Positions 16,199 through 25,948 of a stretch of DNA of 64,000 nucleotides are shown one piece after another. Position 1 is the first letter of the stretch. Every line of letters starts with the position of its first letter. The position numbers and the translations under genes are program-made. The notes under the pieces are model-generated. The model was not told the DNA's origin, ran no database searches, and worked only from the letters and a program-made list of their open reading frames with translations. The DNA comes from Streptococcus sp. 29887. Its GTDB lineage: Bacteria; Bacillota; Bacilli; Lactobacillales; Streptococcaceae. The stretch is from the NCBI RefSeq assembly GCF_032595075.1, contig NZ_CP118735.1, positions 710,001-774,000 of the forward strand. The letters run 5' to 3'.

Positions 16199-16953
16199 TA
16201 AAAATCATCAACAAGACAGTTGAGGCGATGACCCTGCCCTTTACCATTAGTCTGGCAACTGTACAGGAAAGCCAACTAGAAGAGGAGTTGGACAGACTAA
16301 GTTTGGAAATACTGGCTGAGCTAGAACGTTTGGAAGAAAAATTTTCAGCCTTTCGTCCAAGTTCCTTGGTATGTCGTTTTCAAGACGGAGATAGGTCAGT
16401 TTTGTTAGACCAGGAATTTCAGGAAGTCTTTTCCCTAGCAGAAATGGCTCATCAAGAAACAGACGGTGCCTTTGACACCTACTATAAAGGGAGCTATGAT
16501 CCAACTGGTCTGGTCAAGGGCTGGGTGGTTGAAAAAATCTTTCAAAATAAACTCCTACCCTACCTCCAACACCCCGATGTTGAAGCAGTTTGCTTAAATG
16601 GAGGAGGAGATATGCAGTTCTCTACCAAGGAAGTAAGTAGTTTCGTCTGGAAGATTGGCATTGAAAATCCTGATAATCTACAGGAAATCCTTGCTGTATT
16701 TACAGCCAAGAATGGAGCCATTGCCACATCTGGCTACAGCAAGCGAGGACAGCATATCCCATCTCAAAATGATATCCAACAAATAACCTTTATGGATACC
16801 AGTCTGACAAGAGCAGATGTCTGGGCCACAGCTGGATTAAGTATGCCAGAAAACAAATTGGTCCAAGCCATCGCCCGCCACCAACTTAGTGGCTTGTATA
16901 TCAAGTCCCAGCAATTACAATTTTTTCAAAAAGGAGAATTAGTGCGTGATTAA
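16195..16953 (+). CDS. apbE: FAD:protein FMN transferase (ApbE family)
   Basis: 252 aa; the ATG overlaps the previous stop (ATGA). ApbE enzymes transfer FMN from FAD to Thr or Ser in target domains. Visible motifs are DGAFDTYYKG (~90-99), GLVKGWVVEK (~105-114), the flavin-binding NGGGD (135-139), and TRADVWATAGL near 210. The protein begins directly with the ApbE fold and has no signal peptide or lipobox, unlike many exported Gram-positive ApbE proteins. Its target, the FMN-binding protein next door, is predicted to be extracellular, so where flavinylation occurs is unclear. Confidence 0.92.
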   Translation: MIKIINKTVEAMTLPFTISLATVQESQLEEELDRLSLEILAELERLEEKFSAFRPSSLVCRFQDGDRSVLLDQEFQEVFSLAEMAHQETDGAFDTYYKGSYDPTGLVKGWVVEKIFQNKLLPYLQHPDVEAVCLNGGGDMQFSTKEVSSFVWKIGIENPDNLQEILAVFTAKNGAIATSGYSKRGQHIPSQNDIQQITFMDTSLTRADVWATAGLSMPENKLVQAIARHQLSGLYIKSQQLQFFQKGELVRD

Positions 16954-18232
16954 GAAAAATAACTATGCTTTAGGATTGGCCTGGATGGTGGCTTTATTCA
17001 TCCTGCCCTTTCCCTTTATCTATACCTTTGTAAGTGGTCTACCGGCAGGTTTTGGTCAAATGAAGGTCAGCATCGCCTTGGGTATCGTGGCTTATGTCTG
17101 GATGCTCTTAGCGCTTTACATTGGAACCAAACCTAAGTGGCTGGATCGGTTGATTGGCCTGCCAGCAGCCTATATGATTCACGGCATTCTCAGCCTGGTG
17201 GCCATTTACTTCTCCTTTATGCATAAGAACCTCTTACCATCTTATGGCTTGATTGAGCAGACTGGTAATATCGCCTTTCTCATCTTCCTGTCCTTAGCCA
17301 TTTATTCAATGGTCTTCATGGCAGGATGGTTAACATCTAGAATTCGTTTCCTTGCTAACCTAAAACGCAAACTGGAAACTACCTTCAAACACGAAGTTTC
17401 TGTATGGCTCCATCGCTTGAACTTGTTGGCAACCTTTTTGATTTTTGTCCATGTCCAGTTAATTGATTATATCCGTGCAAATACCAGCTTTATGGCAGTC
17501 TTCTACTTAGCTTCTGGCTTTGTATTCCTGTCATATCTCTGGGCCAAATTCAAGCCAAATGCAAAAGGCTACACGGCTAAATTAGTCGAAAATCGTGAAA
17601 TTGCTGACAATATTCACGAATTACAAATTCAATTACCTAAAGGCAAGGCTACTAAATTGAGAGCGGGTGACTTCGTCTTTATCTCCTTCCCAGGTCTTAA
17701 GGGCTTGGCTGAGCCCCATCCCTTCTCCCTTGTAAATGCCCCTGATGCAAATGATCAGATTACACTGGCTATTCGTGGAGATGGGGACTTTACCCGTACC
17801 TTACAAACTGTTGCAGCTCCAGCTCGTATTCGAGTGGACGGTGGCTACGGTATGTTCCAAACGGTAGTTGAAGATCAGCAGCCAAAAAATATCATCATGA
17901 TTTCAGGTGGTATTGGTATTACACCTTTGTTGTCGCTAATTGATAAGTTCCCAACAATTGATACAACAGTCTTTCATGGTGCAACTACTGAGGCAGCCCT
18001 GATTTACGAAGAAAAATTCAAATCTTGGGAAGCTGAGAGAGAGAATTTCAAGGCAGTCCGAAAAATCGGTGCCTTTGAAGAAGCAGAAGTTTTGTCCGCA
18101 TTGCCTCATGACTTTGATGAATTGACAGTCTTGGTTTCAGGACCTCCTGTTATGGCTCGTTACTGGATCAAGACCTTGGCAAAAAATGGGGTCCCTAAAA
18201 CTCAAATTTTCTATGAGGAATTTGGTTGGTAA
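16946..18232 (+). CDS. Ferric-reductase / NADPH-oxidase-like membrane flavocytochrome
   Basis: 428 aa from a GTG start (AAGGAG upstream), overlapping apbE by 8 bp. The N-terminal ~200 residues hold six hydrophobic helices. Two His pairs (H79/H93 and H156/H169) have the spacing that binds two stacked hemes in NOX/FRE proteins. The C-terminal ~220 residues are an FAD and NAD(P)H domain with HPFSLVNAP (FAD), GGIGITPLLS (pyridine nucleotide) and a terminal YEEFGW. It should move electrons from cytoplasmic NAD(P)H across the membrane, here probably to the flavinylated partner. Streptococci do not make heme, so heme would have to be acquired. Confidence 0.9.
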   Translation: MIKKNNYALGLAWMVALFILPFPFIYTFVSGLPAGFGQMKVSIALGIVAYVWMLLALYIGTKPKWLDRLIGLPAAYMIHGILSLVAIYFSFMHKNLLPSYGLIEQTGNIAFLIFLSLAIYSMVFMAGWLTSRIRFLANLKRKLETTFKHEVSVWLHRLNLLATFLIFVHVQLIDYIRANTSFMAVFYLASGFVFLSYLWAKFKPNAKGYTAKLVENREIADNIHELQIQLPKGKATKLRAGDFVFISFPGLKGLAEPHPFSLVNAPDANDQITLAIRGDGDFTRTLQTVAAPARIRVDGGYGMFQTVVEDQQPKNIIMISGGIGITPLLSLIDKFPTIDTTVFHGATTEAALIYEEKFKSWEAERENFKAVRKIGAFEEAEVLSALPHDFDELTVLVSGPPVMARYWIKTLAKNGVPKTQIFYEEFGW

Positions 18233-18271
18233 GTTTATCTTGCCTTCTCATTAGAAAGTCTTATATATTGT

Positions 18272-18303
18272 AAAGTCGGTTTCTCAAGGGAACTGACTTT
18301 TTT
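18272..18303 (+). terminator. Terminator of the electron-transfer operon
   Basis: Ten-bp stem AAAGTCGGTT / AACTGACTTT with one G-T pair and a TTTTTT tail, 40 nt after the reductase stop. Confidence 0.85.
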
Positions 18304-18319
18304 AATGCACACAAACATA

Positions 18320-18556
18320 CTAAGATTAGTAGTGAGGAAATCTCCGACGGGAGAAAGTACTCACTACTTTTTCTTTATGATAAAGTAGAGGTGTCTTGTT
18401 AAGTCGTAGGGCTTTTTGACGCTAGACGTCGCAACAAAAACTGGCAAGACACCTGTTTTAGAAAGAATGTTATCAAAGTATGTGGGACGCCAGACGTCGA
18501 GTATTGAAAATGACATCACTAAAACAAGGAATCATTCAAGACAAAGAGGTAATATC
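18320..18556 (+). ncRNA. Candidate bridge RNA region of the IS110 element
   Basis: Two strong stems lie in the 5' non-coding end. The first pairs AGTAGTGAG (18328-18336) with CTCACTACT (18360-18368) and, inside it, TCTCC (18341-18345) with GGAGA (18350-18354), leaving an internal loop. The second pairs AGGTGTCTTG (18389-18398) with CAAGACACCT (18445-18454) around a 46-nt loop. IS110-group elements are known to express a structured bridge RNA with two internal loops from this end (established for IS621). Loop assignments to target and donor DNA were not made. Confidence 0.5.
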
Positions 18557-19759
18557 ATGCGTGCAGTTTTTGGGATTGATGTGAGTAAGGCAAGTTCAGA
18601 AGTGACCATTCTAGTCAATGGTGAGAAAGTTCATGGCTATACCATGTCCAATGACGCCATCGGCTTTGCTCGGCTACTTGGCGATTTGAAAACCGTCCAT
18701 AAGCCAGAAATCATCTTTGAAGCAACAGGTGTCTACTCTCGTCGTCTTCAAGCTTTTCTGGATGAACATAGCTACGCTTATACACGGCTTAATCCCTTAG
18801 AAGCTAAGAAGCAACTGGATAGCTTGCGTGTGCGGAAAACAGATCAAATTGACGCCGAAAAACTGGCTCAATCTCAATTTGTACTGAATCGTAAACCCAC
18901 TTATGTCCAAGAAGAAGTCTACCAAAACTTGCGGGATCTCAGCCGTTTCTATCAGAATCTGACCGAGGATATTGTTCGAGCTAAAAACCGTCTGCACAAG
19001 GTCTTACAAGTCACTTTTCCTGAATTGGAAACTATCTTATCAACACCATCTGGCGAGCAATACTGGAACCTGGTCATAGCTTTTCCTTGCAAGGACTTCG
19101 TTCTTGAGTTAAGCAAGGATAAACTCTCAGAAATCATTCGTCAGTCCACCTCAAAACGGATTTCGGACAAGCGTGTGGCGTATTTAGCTGAGAAGTTGAT
19201 AGCACTAGCTAATCAATCTTACTGTGCCGTCAAGAAAACCTCTCCAATACTAGAAGAGGTGCGTTACTATGCAAAAGAATTGCTTCGGCTTTCTGAACAG
19301 AGACAAGCTGTCCTAGACCAAATGGTGGAACTAGCTCAGCCATTACCTGAATATGACATTCTGCTCTCTATTCCTGGAATAGCTGAGACTACTGCAACAA
19401 GTATTATTGGTGAACTGGGAGATATTCGCCGTTTTCAGTCTGCCAATCAAATCAATGCCTTTATCGGTATTGACCTGAGACACTATGAATCGGGTAACTT
19501 TTTAGCTAAGGAACACATTACCAAGCGTGGCAATCCCTACGCTAGAAAGATTCTGTTCAAATGTATTCACAATATCGCTTCAGCTAGTCACACCAATCCT
19601 TGCCATATCGCCGACTTTTATGAGAAACGAAAAAGACAATCGCAAACGACTTCTACAAAGCCGCACACGATTGCCTCCATACATCGTCTCATTCGGACAA
19701 TGTATTACCTCATAACGCATAACAAACTTTACGATTACACTTTAACTCAAAATCAGTAA
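18557..19759 (+). CDS. IS110-family transposase (DEDD)
   Basis: 400 aa, full family length, starting at MRAVFGIDVSKASSE; the longer open frame upstream reads through the structured RNA region. The N-terminal RuvC-like DEDD domain shows GIDVSK with the first Asp, FEATGVYSRRL with the Glu, and RKTDQIDAEKLAQ with the paired Asp residues. The C-terminal Transposase_20 domain shows LLSIPGIAETTATSIIGELGD and FIGIDLRHYESG followed by KRGNPYARKILF, with the family's conserved Ser region. No frameshift or stop is seen, so the element may be active. Confidence 0.93.
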   Translation: MRAVFGIDVSKASSEVTILVNGEKVHGYTMSNDAIGFARLLGDLKTVHKPEIIFEATGVYSRRLQAFLDEHSYAYTRLNPLEAKKQLDSLRVRKTDQIDAEKLAQSQFVLNRKPTYVQEEVYQNLRDLSRFYQNLTEDIVRAKNRLHKVLQVTFPELETILSTPSGEQYWNLVIAFPCKDFVLELSKDKLSEIIRQSTSKRISDKRVAYLAEKLIALANQSYCAVKKTSPILEEVRYYAKELLRLSEQRQAVLDQMVELAQPLPEYDILLSIPGIAETTATSIIGELGDIRRFQSANQINAFIGIDLRHYESGNFLAKEHITKRGNPYARKILFKCIHNIASASHTNPCHIADFYEKRKRQSQTTSTKPHTIASIHRLIRTMYYLITHNKLYDYTLTQNQ

Positions 19760-19850
19760 GATTGTTTATGCAATATTATTGTAACACCTTATCAAAAATT
19801 TTCAACATAAGGTGTTAATTTCGTGTACTCTTTTTTACACGAAACTTTAG

Positions 19851-20196
19851 TCCAAAAGAAAACAATTTCCTTATTTTGACTATTGAACTCAAAATATTTT
19901 TCATCAAATACCTTGATAGGCTTGACAAATGGTAGAAAAAAGCCCTGCCTGAGAGGCTGGACCTAGGAAATTCTATGAAAGAGGAATGTTAGAATTGGAA
20001 TAAGCTACTACACATGGCGTAAAAAATAGAAAGGAAGAAACCTATTTCAATTCTAAAGATGTAAGAATATACACTTACCATTCCTCAGTTGATAGTATAA
20101 CATAAAACTATATAGAATTCCAATATTTTTACCCCCTTTTTTTTTTAATTATCGACACAAATTCATGAAAAGCCTATTTTATGCATATTTTGAATA
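19851..20196. other. Intergenic stretch with foldbacks, no gene seen
   Basis: No plausible reading frame. An inverted repeat pairs 19989-20002 (TTAGAATTGGAATA) with 20043-20056 (TATTTCAATTCTAA). A competing hairpin AAATAG / CTATTT (20025-20030 and 20042-20047) would exclude it. GAGGAATG (19981-19988) also recurs inverted as CATTCCTC near 20079. No promoter with both boxes was found. Confidence 0.4.
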
Positions 20197-20234
20197 ATAG
20201 AAAAGAAGTTGATGGTGGTCAACTTCTTTTCTAT
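20197..20234. terminator. 16-bp perfect hairpin, possible terminator
   Basis: ATAGAAAAGAAGTTGA pairs perfectly with TCAACTTCTTTTCTAT around TGGTGG. The 3' arm is T-rich but no separate T run follows. It may end the minus-strand DUF975 transcript or a small RNA. Confidence 0.5.
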
Positions 20235-20329
20235 CCCTGTTTATAAACTATTTCTTTAGGGAACTTTATACTTGTATCCCTACAAAAGAAATGCATATTT
20301 TATAAAAAATAGGTTGTGTTATCGTTAGA

Positions 20330-21178
20330 TTATTCATAAACGTAGTTCATTTTTTGGGCCTGATCATCTAAAATTCCTTCGTGGAAGTAAGATTGGGCTA
20401 AATAGTGGTAAGGCCAGACATATAGACCGGCTAGGCCAAAGGTGATGACGATAAGCGCAAACCAACCGATAAAGGACAAATCCAATACAAAACGCTTGAA
20501 TTTGTATCCTTTCATCAATTTTCTACTGGCCTTGATAATGGAAAAGGCTCCAGTGTATTCCTCCCGCTCCAACTGTTCGAATAGGATAAATTCAACTTGA
20601 GAGTAGGCATAAATTTGCGGAATATAGATAGCAAGTCCAATGATGGTCAGGAAGATACCGCTAATAAGTAAAATCCCCAGTAAGGCTAGAAGATCTTGAG
20701 GAAGGAGATTTGGGTCGGTCGAACCTGTTGATAGAATGATTGTAGCGGTGACGGTGGTGCTACCAATAATTAAACCAAGCCCAAGATAGAAGATCAAGCC
20801 CCACAGGAAGAGAAGGAAACTCTTCAAAATATAGGTCTTGAACACCTTTCCAAAATCCTTATGTGAAAAAATGCTGATGCAGTCCTTAAATGAGGTGGCC
20901 TGTTTGATATTCTTTGTGACTTGAAATAAGGTCCAAAGGACAGATAGCTGAAGCAAGCCTAAAAGCAAGCCGTAGAAAAATGGAAACAAGGAGGTAGAAA
21001 AGAGGTAGCCCGGACTAGCAATGTCTTCGGGTGTCAGGCCAACAAGACTATTGCGAGAAGCAGAGAATAATTGAACGATAACAGATAGAATAACGGGAAT
21101 AGCTGCTACTTGATAGATACCATCTGTATGATGAATGGTCTGGCGAGCTTTTTCCCTAATCTCAAAAATTGTAAACAT
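20330..21178 (-). CDS. DUF975 family membrane protein
   Basis: 282 aa integral membrane protein. It starts with the family pattern EIREKARQTI and has about five hydrophobic helices (near residues 22-42, 70-90, 115-140, 155-190 and 235-260). The C-terminal GLYVWPYHYLAQSYFHEGIL segment is characteristic of DUF975. The start at 21178 follows AAGGAGG. It is monocistronic and divergent from tgt. The family's function is not known. Confidence 0.85.
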   Translation of the reverse strand: MFTIFEIREKARQTIHHTDGIYQVAAIPVILSVIVQLFSASRNSLVGLTPEDIASPGYLFSTSLFPFFYGLLLGLLQLSVLWTLFQVTKNIKQATSFKDCISIFSHKDFGKVFKTYILKSFLLFLWGLIFYLGLGLIIGSTTVTATIILSTGSTDPNLLPQDLLALLGILLISGIFLTIIGLAIYIPQIYAYSQVEFILFEQLEREEYTGAFSIIKASRKLMKGYKFKRFVLDLSFIGWFALIVITFGLAGLYVWPYHYLAQSYFHEGILDDQAQKMNYVYE

Positions 21179-21332
21179 CTACATAACCTCCTTACTCAAC
21201 ATTGTAACATAATTCTAAGTGACAAGAAAGTATTTTTTTGATAGACTGGAATATGCTGTGGAAATTGGTTGTTTTTTGTAAAATTGACTAATTGACCATA
21301 CAAGATTAAATTCCTAGGACTGTTTTTCCTAG

Positions 21333-22487
<1,155 letters not shown>

Positions 22488-22496
22488 ATAAAAATG

Positions 22497-22526
22497 ACCT
22501 CCTACAAAATAGTGGGAGGTTCTCTT
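22497..22526. terminator. Bidirectional terminator between tgt and pepQ
   Basis: Stem ACCTCC / GGAGGT extended by AC/GT around AAAATA, with TTCTCTTTTTA on the plus side and an A/T-rich minus side, between convergent genes. Confidence 0.85.
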
Positions 22527-22527
22527 T

Positions 22528-23613
22528 TTATACATCAAAATACAAGAGTTCTTTCGGCGTCTTGGTAAAGACTTCAAAGCCGTTTTTAGTCACATAGCCA
22601 CAGTCTTCAATGCGTACACCGACTTTTCCAGGAATGTAGATACCAGGCTCAACAGAGAAGCACATGCCTTCTTCGATAACCAAGTCATTTCCTTCCATAA
22701 TAGATGGGAACTCGTGGACACTCATGCCCAAACCATGTCCAAGACGGTGGTTGAAGTAGTCACCATAACCTGCTTTTTCAATGACAGAGCGAGCAGCGTA
22801 GTCAATCTCCCCAGCAGTCACGCCCGGCTTGATCATCTCCACCGCAGCCATGTGGGCCTCAAGGGTCAGGTTATAGATGTCTTTTTTGAACTGGTCTGGC
22901 TTGCCGACAGCTACTGTCCGTGTCATATCAGAGGTATAGCCCAGGGTTTCGACACCTAGGTCGAACAATAGCAGAGCGTTATTTTCGATTTTATTTGTCG
23001 ATGGAATACCGTGTGGGTTTGCAGCATTGTTACCTGTCAAGACCATGGTATCAAAACTCATCTTGGAAATGCCCTGTTTTTTCATCTCAAATTCAATCTG
23101 AGCAATGATGTCTGTTTCCGTCACATCGAGGGAGATATTGTCAAAACCAACCTGCATAGCCTTGTCCGCAAACTCACCAGCCACCAACATTTTTTCAATC
23201 TCATCACGGGACTTGATCAATTTCATGGTATTGATAAGCGGAGTAATGTCCGTAAAGGCTTGATTGAAAATGGACTGCAAACCGTGGTAACGGGTCAGGT
23301 TCAAATTGTCAAACTCAGCACCGATGGCAGAGAATGTTTTCTGCGGTAGCTTGCTCTTGATAACCTGCCACGGATTTTCAGAATCCATATAGCCAGCCAC
23401 AGGGAAGTCAACGGTCGCTACTGCACGCTCCACATCCAAGGCTGGAAGGAAGAGGAGGGGGTCGTGGTCGGGCATGACAAAGAGCATCATGTGGCGTTCG
23501 TGTGGATCACTGTGGTAGCCAGTCAGGTAGTAGATACTGACTGGATCTGAAAAGATAGCCAGGTCCAATTTGTTGGTTTCAAGGTAGGATGTTACATGAT
23601 TAAGTTTTGACAT
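22528..23613 (-). CDS. pepQ: Xaa-Pro dipeptidase
   Basis: Cytoplasmic proline-specific metallopeptidase (361 aa) that splits Xaa-Pro dipeptides. The N-terminal creatinase-like domain includes DPVSIYYLTGYHSDPHERH. The C-terminal pita-bread domain carries the metal ligands: FDLGVETLGYTSDMTRT (two Asp), HRLGHGLG (His), CFSVEPGIY (Glu) and GVRIEDCGYV (Glu). It is divergent from ccpA, a pairing conserved in lactic acid bacteria where CcpA controls both genes. A TATAAT box (minus, 23660-23665) lies upstream. Confidence 0.95.
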   Translation of the reverse strand: MSKLNHVTSYLETNKLDLAIFSDPVSIYYLTGYHSDPHERHMMLFVMPDHDPLLFLPALDVERAVATVDFPVAGYMDSENPWQVIKSKLPQKTFSAIGAEFDNLNLTRYHGLQSIFNQAFTDITPLINTMKLIKSRDEIEKMLVAGEFADKAMQVGFDNISLDVTETDIIAQIEFEMKKQGISKMSFDTMVLTGNNAANPHGIPSTNKIENNALLLFDLGVETLGYTSDMTRTVAVGKPDQFKKDIYNLTLEAHMAAVEMIKPGVTAGEIDYAARSVIEKAGYGDYFNHRLGHGLGMSVHEFPSIMEGNDLVIEEGMCFSVEPGIYIPGKVGVRIEDCGYVTKNGFEVFTKTPKELLYFDV

Positions 23614-23728
23614 GTGGGCACCTTTCTATTTTTGGGAAATTGTGTTGAAATTTTCGTTTATTATATAGACTATTGTTTCAAAAAATGAAAAAAATTGCAA
23701 GTATTATCAAAAAAATCCCCTTTTTCTC

Positions 23729-23757
23729 TTGAAAGTGGTTTCAAAAAGTGATACACT
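23729..23757 (+). promoter_or_regulatory. Promoter of ccpA
   Basis: TTGAAA (23729-23734), 17 nt, TACACT (23752-23757), about 60 nt before the ccpA start. Confidence 0.65.
23730..23743. promoter_or_regulatory. Candidate cre site (CcpA operator)
   Basis: TGAAAGTGGTTTCA fits TGNAANCGNTNNCA at all but one specified position (T for C in the centre). It overlaps the ccpA -35 box, a position for autoregulation, and could also affect pepQ. Confidence 0.55.
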
Positions 23758-23818
23758 AGAATTGGGTGAAAGCGTAATTTTCATAAAATAGAAAAGAAAA
23801 AGAAAGGAAGTAACGTCG

Positions 23819-24823
23819 ATGATGAATACTGATGATACGGTAACGATTTATGACGTGGCCCGTGAAGCAGGCGTATCCATGGCAACAGTATCGCGTGTTG
23901 TGAATGGGAATAAAAATGTCAAGGAAAATACTCGTAAGAAAGTATTGGAAGTGATTGACCGCTTGGACTATCGTCCAAATGCGGTAGCTAGGGGATTAGC
24001 AAGTAAGAAAACGACAACAGTGGGGGTTGTCATTCCAAATATTGCTAATGCTTATTTTGCGACCTTGGCTAAAGGGATTGATGATATTGCGGATATGTAT
24101 AAGTACAATATTGTCCTTGCCAATAGCGATGAAAATGATGAGAAGGAGATTAACGTAGTCAATACCCTCTTCTCTAAACAGGTGGATGGTATCATTTTCA
24201 TGGGCTATCATTTGACAGACAAGATTCGTGCTGAGTTTTCACGTTCTCGGACACCGATCGTTTTAGCAGGTACAGTGGATTTAGAACACCAGTTGCCAAG
24301 TGTCAACATTGACTATGCAGCGGCGAGTGCGGATGCTGTCCATCTCCTTGCTAAAAACAACAAGAAAATTGCCTTTGTATCAGGTCCGCTTGTGGACGAC
24401 ATCAATGGTAAGGTTCGTCTAGCAGGCTACAAGCAAGGATTGAAGGACAATGGTATTGACTTCAACGAAGGTCTTGTTTTCGAGTCTAAGTACAAGTATG
24501 AAGAAGGCTACGCCCTGGCAGAACGTATTCTAAATGCAGGAGCAACAGCAGCCTATGTTGCTGAAGATGAGATTGCAGCAGGTTTGTTAAATGGTATTAG
24601 CGACAAGGGAATTAAGGTACCAGAGGAATTTGAAATTGTGACTAGTGATGATTCTTTGGTTACAAAATTCACCAGTCCAAATCTAACCTCTATCAACCAG
24701 CCACTCTATGATATTGGTGCCATTGCTATGCGGATGTTGACCAAAATCATGCACAAGGAAGACTTGGATAACCGCGAAGTTATTCTTAACCACGGTCTTA
24801 AAATCCGTAAGTCTACCAAGTAA
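23819..24823 (+). CDS. ccpA: Catabolite control protein A
   Basis: LacI-family regulator (334 aa; the second ATG at 23822 gives 333 aa and aligns with known streptococcal starts). The N-terminal helix-turn-helix is TIYDVAREAGVSMATVSRVVNG with the hinge YRPNAVARGLASKKT. The sugar-binding-like core shows VGVVIPNIANAYF, FVSGPLVDDINGKVRLAGYK and AAYVAEDEIAAG, which bind HPr-Ser-P and effectors. It mediates carbon catabolite repression. Its own promoter overlaps a cre-like box. It ends at a strong terminator. Confidence 0.96.
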   Translation: MMNTDDTVTIYDVAREAGVSMATVSRVVNGNKNVKENTRKKVLEVIDRLDYRPNAVARGLASKKTTTVGVVIPNIANAYFATLAKGIDDIADMYKYNIVLANSDENDEKEINVVNTLFSKQVDGIIFMGYHLTDKIRAEFSRSRTPIVLAGTVDLEHQLPSVNIDYAAASADAVHLLAKNNKKIAFVSGPLVDDINGKVRLAGYKQGLKDNGIDFNEGLVFESKYKYEEGYALAERILNAGATAAYVAEDEIAAGLLNGISDKGIKVPEEFEIVTSDDSLVTKFTSPNLTSINQPLYDIGAIAMRMLTKIMHKEDLDNREVILNHGLKIRKSTK

Positions 24824-24837
24824 TAGCTACAAAGAGA

Positions 24838-24895
24838 GACCATCATGCTTGATGTTGAGGCCAAGTCCAAGGCATCTAAGCTGATGGTCTTTTTA
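24838..24895 (+). terminator. Terminator of ccpA
   Basis: Long stem GACCATCA-T-GCTTGATG / CATC-T-AAGCTGATGGTC with one mismatch, followed by TTTTTAT. Confidence 0.85.
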
Positions 24896-24936
24896 TAAAT
24901 CCTTGGTTTTGGATAGGAAAAATGGTCAAAAAGGGA

Positions 24937-24942
24937 TATAAT
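24937..24942 (+). promoter_or_regulatory. -10 box of glycolipid operon, predicted leaderless
   Basis: TATAAT lies 7 nt before the ATG at 24950. No Shine-Dalgarno site precedes the ATG and no strong -35 is seen. The same arrangement precedes polA, murE and the 5276 gene. Confidence 0.55.
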
Positions 24943-24949
24943 ATAGAGT

Positions 24950-25948
24950 ATGAAGGTTTTATTGTATCTTGAAGGAAAAACAGTTTTAGAAAAATCGGGT
25001 ATCGGTCGGGCTCTTCATCATCAGATGGAAGCCTTGGATATGGCTGGTATTCCCTATACGACCGATTTATTGGGGGACTATGATGTGGTTCATATCAATA
25101 CCTACGGTCCTCGCTCCTGGTTCTTGCTTCATGCAGCCAAGCGTCGTGGGAAAAAGGTCATTTTACACGGACATTCGACCAAGGAAGATTTCCAAAATTC
25201 CTTTATTGGCTCCAATTTTCTAGCTCCCTTGGTTGGGAAGTATTTGACCAGTATGTACCAGAAAGCTGACTTTATTATTACTCCCTCCGCCTATTCAAAA
25301 AAGCTAATCCAGTCTTATGGAGTGACTACTCCGATTGTTGCAGTATCAAATGGAATTGATTTGGATAAGTATAAGAAAGATCCCCATAAGGAAGCTGTGT
25401 TTAGGGAGCATTTTGGCATTGAGGAAGGTCAGCCAGTTGTTGTCTGCGCAGGTCTTTACTTCCGCCGGAAAGGAATTGAGGACTTTGTCAAGGTTGCAGA
25501 GAAGATGCCTCATGTCCGCTTTATTTGGCTGGGTTCTATCAATAAATGGATGATTCCGTCCTATATTCGCAAGATTGTAGAAGGTGACCATCCGGCTAAT
25601 GTTGAGTTTCCTGGTTATTTTAAGGGGGCAGTTTTTCAGGGTGCAATGAGCGGAGCGGATGCCTTTTTCTTTCCTTCTCACGAAGAAACGGAAGGGATTG
25701 TAGTTCTGGAAGCTCTTGCCAGCCGCCAGCATGTCGTACTGCGAGATATTCCTGTCTATGAAGGCTGGATTGATGAAACCAGTGCAGAGTTGGGGCAAAC
25801 GGTGGATGATTTCGTTGCCTCTATTCAAAAGATTTTAGATAAGCAAGTAGATAAACGAGAAGCGGGCTATCAAGTCGCCGTTAGTCGATCAATTGATCAA
25901 GTTGGTCATCAATTGGTAGAGGCCTATCGTCAAGTATTGGAGATGTAG
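24950..25948 (+). CDS. cpoA: Glycolipid glycosyltransferase, GT4 family (CpoA/IagA-like)
   Basis: 332 aa. It resembles streptococcal CpoA/IagA, which adds the second sugar to monoglucosyl-diacylglycerol to make the lipoteichoic acid glycolipid anchor. Visible parts are KSGIGRALHHQMEAL, VVHINTYGPRSW, VSNGIDLDKYKKD and the GT4 nucleotide-sugar motif FFFPSHEETEGIVVLEALA with its E-x7-E pair. A membrane-associated, soluble GT-B fold is expected. It abuts the next glycosyltransferase with no gap, the arrangement of the pneumococcal and group B streptococcal pair. The symbol is given by analogy; sugar specificity cannot be read. Confidence 0.8.
   Translation: MKVLLYLEGKTVLEKSGIGRALHHQMEALDMAGIPYTTDLLGDYDVVHINTYGPRSWFLLHAAKRRGKKVILHGHSTKEDFQNSFIGSNFLAPLVGKYLTSMYQKADFIITPSAYSKKLIQSYGVTTPIVAVSNGIDLDKYKKDPHKEAVFREHFGIEEGQPVVVCAGLYFRRKGIEDFVKVAEKMPHVRFIWLGSINKWMIPSYIRKIVEGDHPANVEFPGYFKGAVFQGAMSGADAFFFPSHEETEGIVVLEALASRQHVVLRDIPVYEGWIDETSAELGQTVDDFVASIQKILDKQVDKREAGYQVAVSRSIDQVGHQLVEAYRQVLEM

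Larger units (their letters stand above)
18320..19850 (+). mobile_element. IS110-family insertion sequence (ends approximate)
   Basis: Contains an IS110-type DEDD transposase with ~240 bp of structured non-coding DNA in front and ~90 bp of hairpin-rich DNA behind (AACACCTTAT / ATAAGGTGTT at 19788-19821, then TTCGTGTA / TACACGAA). IS110 elements have no or very short inverted repeats and often no target duplication, so the exact ends cannot be read here. The left limit lies after the operon terminator at 18303. Confidence 0.65.

Noticed and set aside
19922..19927. TTGACA as a -35 of a small RNA promoter
   Set aside because: No -10-like sequence lies 16-18 nt downstream.
21312..21332. Hairpin before tgt as a preQ1 riboswitch
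   Set aside because: Only a short CCTAGGA / TCCTAG stem is seen; the loop and A-rich tail of preQ1 aptamers are missing.
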